The notes under the pieces: generated by a model
Told to the model about the DNA's origin: nothing
Seen by the model: only the letters and a program-made list of their open reading frames with translations
Database searches by the model: none
Translations under genes and position numbers: made by a program
From: Emticicia sp. C21
GTDB taxonomy: Bacteria > Bacteroidota > Bacteroidia > Cytophagales > Spirosomataceae
Assembly (NCBI RefSeq): GCF_003418935.1
Contig: NZ_QVMT01000008.1
Span: 208,580-272,579, forward strand
Reading direction: 5' to 3'
Length of the DNA: 64,000 nucleotides
Shown: piece after piece, positions 54,766 to 63,878 of the stretch
Layout of the letters: every line of letters begins with the position of its first letter
How positions within the stretch are numbered: position 1 is the stretch's first letter

Positions 54766-55395
54766 ATGTTTAGAATAGTAGTTCTATTGGGCTTCATTAT
54801 GAGTTGCTGTCCTTATCAGCTAAAAGGTCAAACGCTAACTAATACAGCTAGACCGACTGCAACAGTAAAGCAAATATCTCTAAGAATGGATTCTGCCGAA
54901 TTAGCAAAATACATACCCAAAGGATATATCCTATTGGATTCGGCCTCAGGAGATTTGAATCGTGATGAGTATAATGGCCTCATTTTGGTACTCAATAAAC
55001 CTGATGAAAAGGAAACCTCAGATGTATCAGAACATCCAACTTTAAGGCCATTATTGCTATTAATCGGCCAGCCCTCTCATACCTATAAGGTTGTTGCCAG
55101 AAATGATAAAGCCGTGTATTGTGTTGATTGTGGCGGTATGATGGGCGACCCATTTACCCAAATTGTTATTAAGAATGGCTATTTTTCCATCGAACATTAT
55201 GGCGGGAGTTCATGGCGATGGGGTTTGATTACCACCTTTAAATATTCAGCTACAGACAAGATCTGGTATTTGTATAAACAAGGCTCTACAAGTATGCATA
55301 CATCAGACCCCGATAAAGTAAAAACGAAAATTACTACCACAAAAAACTTTGGTAAAATTCCCTTTAGTAAGTATGATATTTATAAAGAGGATTAA
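54766..55395 (+). CDS. Secreted protein of unknown function
   Basis: 209 residues with a signal peptide ending LKGQ (about 22); a cysteine pair at positions 14-15 makes a lipoprotein possible but not convincing. The mature domain has YIPKGYILLDSASGDLNRDEYNGLILVL, which resembles a calcium-loop-like aspartate-rich strand, and WRWGLITTFKYSATDKIWYLY, an aromatic-rich segment known from other uncharacterised Bacteroidota proteins. It is divergent from the disrupted gene. Confidence 0.7.
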   Translation: MFRIVVLLGFIMSCCPYQLKGQTLTNTARPTATVKQISLRMDSAELAKYIPKGYILLDSASGDLNRDEYNGLILVLNKPDEKETSDVSEHPTLRPLLLLIGQPSHTYKVVARNDKAVYCVDCGGMMGDPFTQIVIKNGYFSIEHYGGSSWRWGLITTFKYSATDKIWYLYKQGSTSMHTSDPDKVKTKITTTKNFGKIPFSKYDIYKED

Positions 55396-55481
55396 TACAG
55401 AATTAAACTATCTCTTCCTGTACTTCCCCTAAAACAATCAACCGTATTCATGGTTATCATAGTCAAGAGAATCCTCAGACT

Positions 55482-56000
55482 ATGAATAAATTCAACTACA
55501 ATTTAGATTTCAAAACGACTAATTTCCGGAAAAACCCTGAACTCTATCGGATTGGTGTTGGAGAACAAGGGGTTCTACTGGTAGAGCCCTATAAATCAGA
55601 AATACTTCCCTTATGGCGATTCAAAACCGTAGAACTAGCCAGAGAATCAAGCAAAGCCATTTATGAACTATTCGAAAAATACCTGAAAGAAAAAGATTTT
55701 GTAGGGGCTGATATGGCTCGCAAATACTTGCAGATGGGTTTCACACGTGCAAGAAGATATGCCAATCATGCCAGTGGACAAAAATATGCACAAGAAAATA
55801 TTAGAGAAGAACCTGTTGAATATCCTTATTCGAGCGGTAGTAAATTTAAGGATAATGAGATTTTGCCACAAGAAACCGATGCCTTAACTAATGAAAAAGC
55901 GCAAGCAGCGCAGATATTTAAAGAAGCGTGGTTTAAGGCTAAAGACAATGCAGAGTACAAGGCTTTAAAGAAGTGGTTTAGAGATAAATACTATAAATAA
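55482..56000 (+). CDS. DUF4385 family protein
   Basis: 172 residues. The run from YNLDFKTTNFRKNPELYRIG through GEQGVLLVEPYKSEILPLWRFKT to DFVGADMARKYLQMGFTRARRYANH is characteristic of DUF4385, a conserved single-domain family without known function. The C-terminal half is charged and helical. It is followed by a strong bidirectional terminator shared with nrdA. Confidence 0.9.
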   Translation: MNKFNYNLDFKTTNFRKNPELYRIGVGEQGVLLVEPYKSEILPLWRFKTVELARESSKAIYELFEKYLKEKDFVGADMARKYLQMGFTRARRYANHASGQKYAQENIREEPVEYPYSSGSKFKDNEILPQETDALTNEKAQAAQIFKEAWFKAKDNAEYKALKKWFRDKYYK

Positions 56001-56011
56001 CTATCAAAGCA

Positions 56012-56036
56012 AAAACCACCCTTTTGGGGTGGTTTT
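56012..56036. terminator. Strong bidirectional terminator
   Basis: Perfect 10-bp arms, AAAACCACCC (56012-56021) and GGGTGGTTTT (56027-56036), with a TTTTG loop, flanked by A and T runs, between convergent genes. Confidence 0.8.
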
Positions 56037-56072
56037 TTCGGTAAGATTAAGAAAGAAAGAAAGTCGGAATCC

Positions 56073-58544
56073 CTATGAGCCACACATCTCGCAACCCTCT
56101 GGGTCGTCGAGTGAGCATTGCATAGCGGCGTATTGATACTCGTCATCACTATTAAAAGTTGCGGCGGATGCTGCTTTTGCCGTTTGTTCCTCGGCATATT
56201 TAGCATAATCTAATGGTTTTTCCTCTACGGTTGTAACAGCCGGTACCACTTCCGCAATCGCTTGTCTGTCTACTGTGAATTTCACAGCATCAGTAGCGGC
56301 TTTGGTGCGTAGGTAATACATACCGGTTTTCAAACCTGCTTTCCATGCATAGAAGTGCATCGAAGTAAGTTTACCGAAATTAGCGTTTTCCATAAAGATA
56401 TTTAAAGACTGACTCTGGCAGATGTAAGCGCCACGGTCAGCAGCCATATCAATAATAGTTTTTTGCTTGATTTCCCAGGCAGTTTTGTAAATATCTTTCA
56501 AATTCTGTGGGATTTCAGGAATAGCCTGTACCGAGCCATTGGCAGCAATCAACTTGTTTTTCATGGTATCGTTCCAGAGACCAATTTTTACTAAGTCTTT
56601 CAACAAATGTTTGTTTACTACTACAAACTCACCCGACAATACACGACGAGTATAGATATTTGAAGTATATGGTTCGAAACATTCGTTGTTGCCTAATATC
56701 TGGCTGGTTGATGCCGTTGGCATCGGAGCCACTAAAAGCGAGTTACGCACACCATTCTGCTTCACTTTCTCACGAAGCTCTTCCCAGTTCCAACGACCTG
56801 AATCAGGTGATACACCCCACATGTCGAACTGGAAGATACCTTGCGAAATCGGAGAGCCCTCCCATGTAGCATAAGGTCCTTCTTTTACTGCCATTTCCAT
56901 CGATGCTTCCATTGCAGCGTAGTAGATAGTCTCAAAAATATCTTTGTTCAATCGACGGGCTTCATCAGATTCAAAAGGCATTCTTAATACTATTAATGCA
57001 TCGGCTAATCCTTGCACACCTAAACCAATAGGGCGGTGACGAAGATTGCTTTTTTCTGCTTCAGGAACAGGATAGTAATTGACATCAATTACTTTATTCA
57101 AGTTACGGGTAATTACTTTCGTAACTTCATACAATTTCTGATGGTCAAATTTCAAAAAGCCTGTTTTTGCATCTTTTACAATATATTTTGGTAATGCAAT
57201 AGAGGCCAGGTTACAAACAGCTACTTCATCTGGCGCTGTGTACTCAATGATTTCTGTACACAGGTTTGAAGATTTGATTGTACCTAGGTTCTTCTGATTT
57301 GATTTCTGGTTAGCCGCATCTTTGTATAACATGTAAGGGGTACCTGTTTCTACCTGCGACTCCATGATGGCAAACCAAAGGTCTTGAGCTTTGATTGTTT
57401 TACGAGCTTTACCTTCAGTCTCGTATTTTTGGTATAATCTTTCAAATTCTTCTCCATAACATTCTGACAAACCCGGAGCTTCGTTAGGGCAGAACAACGA
57501 CCAGGTATCGTTAGCCTCAACGCGTTTCATGAATAAGTCAGAGATCCAGAGAGCGTAGAATAAATCGCGAGCACGTAGTTCTTCCTTTCCGTGGTTTTTC
57601 TTTAACTCTAAAAATTCAAAAATGTCAGCATGCCATGGTTCAATATAGATGGCAAATGAACCTTTGCGTTTACCGCCGCCCTGATCAACATAACGGGCAG
57701 TATCGTTGAAAACACGAAGCATCGGCACAATACCATTAGAAGTACCATTAGTACCTTTAATGTAAGAACCTGTTGCACGGACATTATGGATTGCCAATCC
57801 GATACCGCCAGCTGATTGTGAAATCTGAGCGGTTTGGCGCAAGGTATCATAAATACCTGTAATACTATCATCTTTCATCGTCAGCAAGAAGCACGACGAA
57901 AGCTGTGGTTTTGGTGTACCTGCATTAAATAATGTAGGTGTAGCATGTGTAAACCAACGTTCAGAAAGTAACTCATACGTTTCAAGAACGCGGTCAATGT
58001 CATCGCCATGAATACCTACAGCCACACGCATCAGCATGTGTTGCGGGCGTTCAACGATTTTACCATTTAATTTTAATAAGTACGATTTTTCTAAGGTTTT
58101 ATAACCGAAGTAGTCGTAACCAAAGTCTCTGTCGTAAATAATAGCAGAATCAAGCGTGGCTGCATGTTTCTGAATTACTTTCCAGGTATCTTTAGCAATT
58201 AATGAAGCATTTTGAGCAGTTTTCGGATCCACATACTGATATAGCATTTTCATGGTCCCTGAAAAAGACTTCAAAGTGTTTTTGTGAAGATTGGAAATAG
58301 CAATCCTGGCTGCTAAAATAGCATAGTCAGGGTGCTTTGTCGTCATCGAAGCGGCAGTTTCCGCGGCAAGGTTATCTAACTCTGAGGTACTGACCCCGTC
58401 ATAGATACCAGCTACGACTTTCATGGCTACTTCAACGGGTTGGACAAATGCCGGCTCCAGGCCGTAACATAATCGCTCGATACGAGCAGTAATTTTGTCG
58501 AATTTCACCGACTCGCGGCGTCCATCTCGTTTGATTACATACAT
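56073..58544 (-). CDS. nrdA: Ribonucleoside-diphosphate reductase subunit alpha (class I)
   Basis: Large subunit that makes deoxynucleotides. I start at [13 protein letters not shown] (58544); an in-frame start 48 bases upstream adds residues unlike the family. The N-terminal ATP-cone is at about 1-90, the catalytic barrel follows with NLCTEI (catalytic C429 and E431), and conserved cysteines lie in SSCFLL and AVCNLAS. The [20 protein letters not shown] segment and the C-terminal redox pair CEMCGS are in place. The length of 823 residues is normal. The beta subunit gene nrdB is not adjacent, at least on the two sides visible. DnaA-like boxes lie upstream. Confidence 0.95.
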   Translation of the reverse strand: MYVIKRDGRRESVKFDKITARIERLCYGLEPAFVQPVEVAMKVVAGIYDGVSTSELDNLAAETAASMTTKHPDYAILAARIAISNLHKNTLKSFSGTMKMLYQYVDPKTAQNASLIAKDTWKVIQKHAATLDSAIIYDRDFGYDYFGYKTLEKSYLLKLNGKIVERPQHMLMRVAVGIHGDDIDRVLETYELLSERWFTHATPTLFNAGTPKPQLSSCFLLTMKDDSITGIYDTLRQTAQISQSAGGIGLAIHNVRATGSYIKGTNGTSNGIVPMLRVFNDTARYVDQGGGKRKGSFAIYIEPWHADIFEFLELKKNHGKEELRARDLFYALWISDLFMKRVEANDTWSLFCPNEAPGLSECYGEEFERLYQKYETEGKARKTIKAQDLWFAIMESQVETGTPYMLYKDAANQKSNQKNLGTIKSSNLCTEIIEYTAPDEVAVCNLASIALPKYIVKDAKTGFLKFDHQKLYEVTKVITRNLNKVIDVNYYPVPEAEKSNLRHRPIGLGVQGLADALIVLRMPFESDEARRLNKDIFETIYYAAMEASMEMAVKEGPYATWEGSPISQGIFQFDMWGVSPDSGRWNWEELREKVKQNGVRNSLLVAPMPTASTSQILGNNECFEPYTSNIYTRRVLSGEFVVVNKHLLKDLVKIGLWNDTMKNKLIAANGSVQAIPEIPQNLKDIYKTAWEIKQKTIIDMAADRGAYICQSQSLNIFMENANFGKLTSMHFYAWKAGLKTGMYYLRTKAATDAVKFTVDRQAIAEVVPAVTTVEEKPLDYAKYAEEQTAKAASAATFNSDDEYQYAAMQCSLDDPEGCEMCGS

Positions 58545-58906
58545 AAGGCAGTCAGTAAGGGGTTTGGATTCGAAAAATATTTTTATGACCAAGCACGTTT
58601 GGTCTGGATAAACTTATAAAATACAGCAACATACATAATTTTTTCTAGGGTGACCGCCAGTCAATTTGGGTAATTTTTTTGGGTTATAAGCAGTCGTATT
58701 ATTGCTATTTCTGATATTATACTCATACCCGAATACTGGCTTATATTCTTGATGAGTATGTAAAATTAACAAATTCTAAAGGCTTGAAAAAACCTGACTT
58801 CTATACCATTTTAGCGAAAGTAAAAAAGTCTAATATTAAGAAAATGTTAAGACCTAATAATCAATCAGTTAGTCTTGAGGAAGGTAGAAAAAATCAAATT
58901 AAAAAG

Positions 58907-58915
58907 TTATCCACA
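58907..58915 (+). promoter_or_regulatory. DnaA box
   Basis: TTATCCACA, a perfect match to the DnaA consensus, within the 15-mer AAAAAGTTATCCACA. Confidence 0.7.
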
Positions 58916-58932
58916 AAGTTGTGCACAACTTT
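58915..58932. promoter_or_regulatory. 18-bp palindrome carrying a DnaA-like site on both strands
   Basis: AAAGTTGTGCACAACTTT is a perfect palindrome; TTGTGCACA appears on both strands and differs from the DnaA box TTATGCACA by one base. It abuts the DnaA box at 58907-58915. Confidence 0.6.
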
Positions 58933-59034
58933 TAATAGGTTTTCTTAGTAAAAATTTACGTAGTGTTAGTAAGGCTTTTGGTTAACAAATGTAAAATATT
59001 TAATTTTCAGAAAAGAGAAAAACTTCTGAAAAAG

Positions 59035-59043
59035 TTATCCACA
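59035..59043 (+). promoter_or_regulatory. DnaA box
   Basis: Second TTATCCACA, in a 15-mer identical to the first copy, 128 bases downstream and in the same orientation. Confidence 0.7.
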
Positions 59044-59058
59044 TTGAAAACGTCCTCC

Positions 59059-59730
59059 TTAATCATGACATTCCATCAACAAAAGGTCGCCTTCTTCATA
59101 AGAAATCCGGACTATTCCGTCTTCGGCGGCCTCATTGCTGCTTCCAGCCCGATAACCAAGTATAAGTGATTCATTATCAAGCTTATACAGCAAATTTTCT
59201 GTTTGTATACCTGTAACAGTACCAACTGGTATTAATGAGATGGGTGTACCTTTGGCAAACCACTTCTCAAAGACGTTTGGGGTAGATAATAAGGGGTATA
59301 TTACTGAATAATCGTCTATTAAAACGATCTGAAGTTTACTTTTGTAACGAATTATGTTAGTCATATTTGTCATGGAATGGTCAGATCTCCGACCGGTTGC
59401 CCATACTACATTGGCAGCAGGGAAGCCACGACTTATCAACATTTCAAAGGCTTTATCCAGATCTGTTTTTTCCTGGTCTGGTGTATGAATAATCTCTATC
59501 GGATATTGGCTTTTTTCGATTTCTGTTAAGTTAATGTTACCATCAAAATCTCCTAAAAGCACATCAACCTTAATACCCAATTCAATTACCCTGTGAATAG
59601 CCTGATCTAAGACAACAACAAATGGGCTCCATTCCAACAATTGTCCCAATAAATCGAAACTGCATGCTTCACCATTGGCAATAATCAGTGCAGGTTCTTG
59701 TTTTTCTCTTACGATATGATGAGACGACAT
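59059..59730 (-). CDS. thiN: Thiamine diphosphokinase
   Basis: 223 residues; transfers pyrophosphate from ATP to thiamine. Family marks: ALIIANGE (about 14-21), LLGDFDG (60-64) and DQEKTDLDKAF (about 85-95), which form the magnesium/ATP site, then GRRSDHSMTN (about 113-122) for thiamine binding. The C-terminal beta domain contains GTPISLIPVGTVTGIQTENLLYKL and SNEAAEDGIVRISYEEGDLLL. It has the normal family length. The neighbours do not share the pathway. Confidence 0.93.
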   Translation of the reverse strand: MSSHHIVREKQEPALIIANGEACSFDLLGQLLEWSPFVVVLDQAIHRVIELGIKVDVLLGDFDGNINLTEIEKSQYPIEIIHTPDQEKTDLDKAFEMLISRGFPAANVVWATGRRSDHSMTNMTNIIRYKSKLQIVLIDDYSVIYPLLSTPNVFEKWFAKGTPISLIPVGTVTGIQTENLLYKLDNESLILGYRAGSSNEAAEDGIVRISYEEGDLLLMECHD

Positions 59731-59862
59731 TCAACAAAACTAAATTTCACACTAAGGTAAATAGTAAACCTCAGAATGGGGATAGAAGTTCTCAAAAATA
59801 CAGAATATTTTTCAATCAGCCAGCCTACGCTGGCTAACCTGTTAAGTATGAAGCGATAAGAA

Positions 59863-60462
59863 TTATTTCATATCATCCAGTTTATCTAAATCAATATCAT
59901 CAATGGTAGCTTTGATTTTAGCCATAGACACATTGCTACCTTTGACACTCACAACAAAGCGGTTGGCCAGCAGCACAGCCAATTCTCCGTCTTTGTTATC
60001 ATTGTTATATTTTTCAAATGCCTTGTGGTCTTTATAGGTAGTTGTTTTTTCGTAGCCAGAGTCATTTTCCTTATCTACATCTACCATTGCCCAGGCAGCC
60101 ATACCCATAATAGCTCCTGTACCTGCCACATCTACAATGCTTACTTCGATAGAGCTGTCGCCCTCGCCATATCTGGCATTAGCAGTAGCAACCTGGAATC
60201 CCATCGCACCTGTTTTCTCGCTTGATACTTCCTTACGTGGTAGTCCATCAGCATCGGCAGGCAGTAGCTCCTTTAATAATTTGGCGTCTATTACTTCTTT
60301 AGGGCCGTCGTTTGCCATTTTTTCGGCTTGGTTGGCGATATTTTCTATCGCATCGGCGGCAGTTTTAGGTTCTTCTTTTTCTTCATTCTCGTTTTTACCT
60401 CCGCAATTAGATAGTAAAAAAGTGGCAGCCAGTAGTAGGGCTAGTAGTTTGGTAGTTTTCAT
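59863..60462 (-). CDS. Predicted lipoprotein of unknown function
   Basis: 199 residues with lipobox LLSNC (cysteine at residue 20), then an acidic linker (GGKNENEEKEEPKTAADAIENIANQAEKM). The C-terminal domain (GAMGFQVATANARYGEGDSSIEVSIVDVAGTG, GELAVLLANRFVVSVKGSN) resembles a small alpha/beta fold seen in other Bacteroidota lipoproteins. It is divergent from ispE. No function is assigned. Confidence 0.75.
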   Translation of the reverse strand: MKTTKLLALLLAATFLLSNCGGKNENEEKEEPKTAADAIENIANQAEKMANDGPKEVIDAKLLKELLPADADGLPRKEVSSEKTGAMGFQVATANARYGEGDSSIEVSIVDVAGTGAIMGMAAWAMVDVDKENDSGYEKTTTYKDHKAFEKYNNDNKDGELAVLLANRFVVSVKGSNVSMAKIKATIDDIDLDKLDDMK

Positions 60463-60554
60463 ATTGTAGCTTTAGTTAAAGGGTAAATTTTCAAGAAATA
60501 TATACACTTTTCTAAAAACAAAAAATAGCTTGCTGTAATTTTAATCCCGGTTAC

Positions 60555-60562
60555 TACCTTTG
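60555..60562 (+). promoter_or_regulatory. Candidate -7 box of the ispE operon
   Basis: TACCTTTG matches TAnnTTTG, 20 bases before the ispE ATG, and a TTGC lies about 22 bases further upstream. Confidence 0.5.
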
Positions 60563-60582
60563 AATTTTTATAATCAGAATAG

Positions 60583-61401
60583 ATGCTTACTTTCCCGAAC
60601 GCTAAAATAAATATAGGGCTGAATATTGTAGAAAAACGCCCTGATGGATTCCACAATATTGAGTCAGTTTTTTATCCCGTCAACTGGTGTGATGCTTTAG
60701 AAATTGTTCCTGCACAGCAGTTTCAGTTTCAGAGTTCAGGCTTACCCATTCCCGGTGATGAAAGCAATAATCTTTGTATTAAGGCTTATCATCTCCTACG
60801 CAATAGCCATCCTAAAATGGCCAATAAAGCCGCGCATTTTCATTTGCATAAGGTAATACCGATGGGGGCAGGCTTAGGCGGAGGTTCGTCCGATGGTGCT
60901 TTTGCATTAAAAATTCTCAACCAAATTTTTGACTTAGGTTTGAGTACGGTCGATTTGCAGAATTATGCCCGTCAGCTAGGTTCAGACTGCGCTTTTTTTA
61001 TTGAAAATCGTCCGGTTTTTTGTTTCAATAAAGGCGATGAATTTGAAGAATTTTCATTAAATTTAAAAGGTAAATACATCGTACTTATCAACCCGGCTAT
61101 TCATATTTCAACGGCTGAAGCTTATGGCGGAGTAAAACCCAAAAAAGCTGAAGTTTCTCTGAAAGAGGCATTAAAATTACCATTAAATAAATGGGATGGG
61201 CTTGTTAAAAACGATTTCGAAGAAAATTTGTTATGGAAATATCCGACCATTGCGGACATCAAAAAGATACTATACAAGCAAGGGGCACTCTATGCCTCCA
61301 TGACAGGCTCGGGCTCTACCCTTTACGGTATTTTTGAAGCAGAAAAAGACATAAATACACAATTTCCTGACTTTGCCCTCTGGCAAGGTTATTTGAACTG
61401 A
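60583..61401 (+). CDS. ispE: 4-diphosphocytidyl-2-C-methyl-D-erythritol kinase
   Basis: 272 residues; phosphorylates CDP-ME in the MEP isoprenoid pathway. The GHMP-kinase signature PMGAGLGGGSSDGA is at 93-106, the N-terminal catalytic lysine is K8 in NAKINIGLNI, and the acid aspartate is in LGSDCAFF near residue 137. The length and the short leader before the ATG fit the family. It begins a tight block with the cytochrome oxidase subunit gene 18 bases downstream. Confidence 0.94.
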   Translation: MLTFPNAKINIGLNIVEKRPDGFHNIESVFYPVNWCDALEIVPAQQFQFQSSGLPIPGDESNNLCIKAYHLLRNSHPKMANKAAHFHLHKVIPMGAGLGGGSSDGAFALKILNQIFDLGLSTVDLQNYARQLGSDCAFFIENRPVFCFNKGDEFEEFSLNLKGKYIVLINPAIHISTAEAYGGVKPKKAEVSLKEALKLPLNKWDGLVKNDFEENLLWKYPTIADIKKILYKQGALYASMTGSGSTLYGIFEAEKDINTQFPDFALWQGYLN

Positions 61402-61419
61402 TATAAGACTGCAAAGAAC

Positions 61420-62028
61420 ATGTTAAACCAATTAACAAAACGCCGTGAACCTCTCTCCTTCATGCTTTATCTGGGCATTATCGGGAGTAGTCTGCTGTTT
61501 TGTTTCATTGTTCTTGTATTTGCTACCAAAGAATTCAATAATCAGGAGATTACCTTTAAAATACCGGGTGTATTCTGGGCTAGCACTTTTATTATTCTGA
61601 CAAGCAGTTCAACTCTACACTGGGCTAATAAGGCTTTCCGAGAAGAAAGATTCCGTAGTTATCGCCTTAATATCAGCCTGACTTTATTTTTTGGAATTGT
61701 TTTTATGCTTTTACAGGCCTGGGGTTGGCGCCAGATGATTCTGCAAGGAATCACCTTGAGTAATAATACGGCAGGCATGTTTATTTATATTTTATCAGGT
61801 CTGCATCTCGTGCATGCTTTAGGAGGTATTATTGCTCTGGCAGTAGCTAACAACGATGCCTTTAAGCGTATGGAGTATGTAGAGTCTTATGTTTATAGTG
61901 TGAATCCACCTAATCAGTTGAAGTTAAGGCTGATAAGCATATACTGGCATTTTATTGATGCTTTATGGCTACTTTTATTCATTTTTCTACTATATCATGC
62001 TTCACAAAACCCGGGGAATAGTCATTAA
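61420..62028 (+). CDS. Cytochrome c oxidase subunit III-like protein
   Basis: 202 residues with five membrane helices (about 14-36, 50-66, 83-105, 118-140 and 173-195). SGLHLVHALGGIIAL and the C-terminal YWHFIDALWLLLFIFLL are the subunit III signatures, including the acidic residue region. The protein is shorter than the seven-helix form, which is common for CyoC/CtaE-like subunits in this phylum. It follows ispE by 18 bases and overlaps recO by 32 bases. Its partner oxidase subunits are not in the window. Confidence 0.9.
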   Translation: MLNQLTKRREPLSFMLYLGIIGSSLLFCFIVLVFATKEFNNQEITFKIPGVFWASTFIILTSSSTLHWANKAFREERFRSYRLNISLTLFFGIVFMLLQAWGWRQMILQGITLSNNTAGMFIYILSGLHLVHALGGIIALAVANNDAFKRMEYVESYVYSVNPPNQLKLRLISIYWHFIDALWLLLFIFLLYHASQNPGNSH

Positions 62029-62686
62029 TTATATTCGTTACCGAGAAACGTCTATTATTGCCAAAATTTATACCGAAAAATTTGGGGTGCAGTCATATAT
62101 AGAAAATGGCGTAAGAAGCAGCAAGGGCAAAAACAGAATCGCACTTTTTCAGCCACTTACGCTACTAGATTTGGTTTTATACCACGACGATAAAAAAGAG
62201 ATTCATCGCATCTCTGAAATCAAATCGGCATACCCGTTTAAAACTTTGCCTTACGATGTATATAAGTCGAGTATTGGGATATTTTTAGATGAGGTACTGA
62301 ATAAAACATTGAAAGAAACCAGCGAAAATCCTGCCTTATTCGAGTTCCTATATCATTCTCTTATTTTCTTAGATGAAACCGAACAACATTTCGAAAACTT
62401 CCACCTGATTTTCTTGCTGAAATTTACTTTCTTCCTGGGTTTTTCACCACATGATGCCAACGAGATTCTTACGCAGTTCAGAGAAGCCAATATTTTTATT
62501 CCGTTTGATTCAGATTACAAAACCATAATGAATCATCTGATCGCAGCAGACTACCAGACACCCCTCCCCATGAGCAGAGGGGCAAGGAATCATTTATTAG
62601 AGGTAATTATTTTATTCTATCAACTACACGTAGAAGATTTTGGTGAGGTAAAATCATTGCAGGTGCTACGTGAGGTATTGAGTTGA
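61997..62686 (+). CDS. recO: DNA repair protein RecO
   Basis: 229 residues from MLHKTRGIVINYIRYRETSIIAKIYTEKFG, the typical RecO oligonucleotide-binding start; an open frame 42 bases upstream adds residues from the preceding gene and is not used. KSAYPFKTLPYDVYKSSIGIFLDEVLNKTL fits the helical middle, and the C-terminal helices complete it. RecO loads RecA with RecR in recombinational repair. It overlaps the oxidase subunit gene by 32 bases, so translation is coupled. Confidence 0.93.
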   Translation: MLHKTRGIVINYIRYRETSIIAKIYTEKFGVQSYIENGVRSSKGKNRIALFQPLTLLDLVLYHDDKKEIHRISEIKSAYPFKTLPYDVYKSSIGIFLDEVLNKTLKETSENPALFEFLYHSLIFLDETEQHFENFHLIFLLKFTFFLGFSPHDANEILTQFREANIFIPFDSDYKTIMNHLIAADYQTPLPMSRGARNHLLEVIILFYQLHVEDFGEVKSLQVLREVLS

Positions 62687-62751
62687 ATCAAATATTCTTT
62701 TGCCAACTTATATACTACTACTATAAATCTTGATGAAATTATTAATATATA

Positions 62752-62906
62752 ATCCCTATGGGATACTAAGCACAGAATATCTTAATTTTTCTACAGATAT
62801 ATCGTCCCTACGTGACTAAAATCCTCATTCAAATATCCCATAGGGATAATATAACTGTAGTCAATAACAGAAGTTAAATCTTTTAAGTCCCGTAAGGACG
62901 ATATAT
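62752..62906. repeat. Two interleaved inverted repeats (REP-like element)
   Basis: A 13-bp unit (62752-62764, ATCCCTATGGGAT) reappears inverted at 62835-62847, and an 11-bp unit (62797-62807, ATATATCGTCC) reappears inverted at 62896-62906. The order is A-B-A'-B'. Each A copy is itself a mini-hairpin. Short CGTCCCTACG-type motifs like these recur as dispersed elements in this phylum. Confidence 0.65.
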
Positions 62907-62966
62907 TTAAAGTTTTATTATATAAGCACTATTTCACCAAAAAATTGATTATAAAATTCAATTTCT

Positions 62967-63269
62967 CTATTTATTTCCCCATACAATAAATAAGTAAATG
63001 ATAACAGCTACGTCAATCAGTGGAATGAGCCCTATTTTGAAAGATAGCGGATAATTACCTCCAAAGAACTTAATCCAGGCAATAATCTGTGTAATTAAGA
63101 TTAAAACAGGTAATAACATCGTTGCCCATAAAAGCACCCAAAGAAATGAGTTTTTTTCGGAGCCAGGGGCATCAAACATCATCGGCGACATCATCGCCAT
63201 CATACCGGCAGGAATCAGGGCCAGCACCCAAACACAATTAGAAATCACTGCAATAAGCTTCATATTCAT
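62967..63269 (-). CDS. Small three-helix membrane protein
   Basis: 100 residues with hydrophobic segments at about 5-26, 44-66 and 77-97. The first loop is short and methionine-rich (AGMMAMMSPMMFDAPG). No family is recognised. It is transcribed alone toward the repeat element after recO. Confidence 0.65.
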   Translation of the reverse strand: MNMKLIAVISNCVWVLALIPAGMMAMMSPMMFDAPGSEKNSFLWVLLWATMLLPVLILITQIIAWIKFFGGNYPLSFKIGLIPLIDVAVIIYLFIVWGNK

Positions 63270-63647
63270 ACAATAAAACAGGTTAGTGGTTTACTTCATT
63301 ATCGACCAAAAATGGTATTAAATTACAACTTGTCAAAATTTTCACCTGAAATGCATCAAAACAATGGAAAACAGGTTTAACCGTATTAAAAATCCTTTCC
63401 TGTTTTAGTTAACTTCCATTATAAAGAAGTTGTTCACGATTATTCCTTTCCTTTAAAAAATGTGTTGTTAAGGCTACGCCTGCATCAAATAATGAAAGCT
63501 GGAATGGGCGGCTACTGCAACGAGAATAACACAACAGTATGATTATACCAAAGCCCTGCTTAAATACTTTGAAAACACAATCCTAAGTCGGAAATTTAAG
63601 AGAGCGTCTAGTTTGGACGCATAACAATCTAGATTACAACTATTGAC
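63270..63647. other. Gene-free stretch before the truncated open frame
   Basis: 378 bases. A weak hairpin (GCGTC/GACGC) lies near 63604-63620. I see no other feature and no convincing promoter. Confidence 0.35.
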
Positions 63648-63878
63648 ATGGAGGATGAGAAAAAGAAAATAAAGACAGGTAGCAGAGGCATCACCGACTA
63701 TTTTAAAAGAGCGATTGGCTATACCTACCAGCAGGTAGTTTCGAAGTCAACCAAAGTTCCAACCCCGAAAACGGAACCGGAAAAGGTGACCAATATGGTG
63801 GGAACCTTTTTGAACGACAGCAGTGATGGTTTCCAGGCAACAACCACAAAAATAGAACCGGAAAAGGTTCCCTCTTGA
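63648..63878 (+). CDS. Small hydrophilic open frame ending at an IS boundary
   Basis: 76 residues, charged and low in hydrophobicity (MEDEKKKIKTGSRGITDYF), with a duplicated KTEPEKV/KIEPEKV unit. Its TGA stop is immediately followed by the left end of an IS3-like element, so the gene was probably longer and is truncated. No homology is recognised. Confidence 0.4.
   Translation: MEDEKKKIKTGSRGITDYFKRAIGYTYQQVVSKSTKVPTPKTEPEKVTNMVGTFLNDSSDGFQATTTKIEPEKVPS

Larger units (their letters stand above)
58593..59058. other. nrdA upstream region with DnaA boxes
   Basis: 466 AT-rich bases between nrdA and the thiamine pyrophosphokinase gene. Two identical 15-mers ending TTATCCACA and an 18-bp palindrome containing TTGTGCACA lie at 58901-59043. 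A minus-strand TACATTTG box (complement of 58986-58993) could start nrdA transcription with a long leader. Confidence 0.55.
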
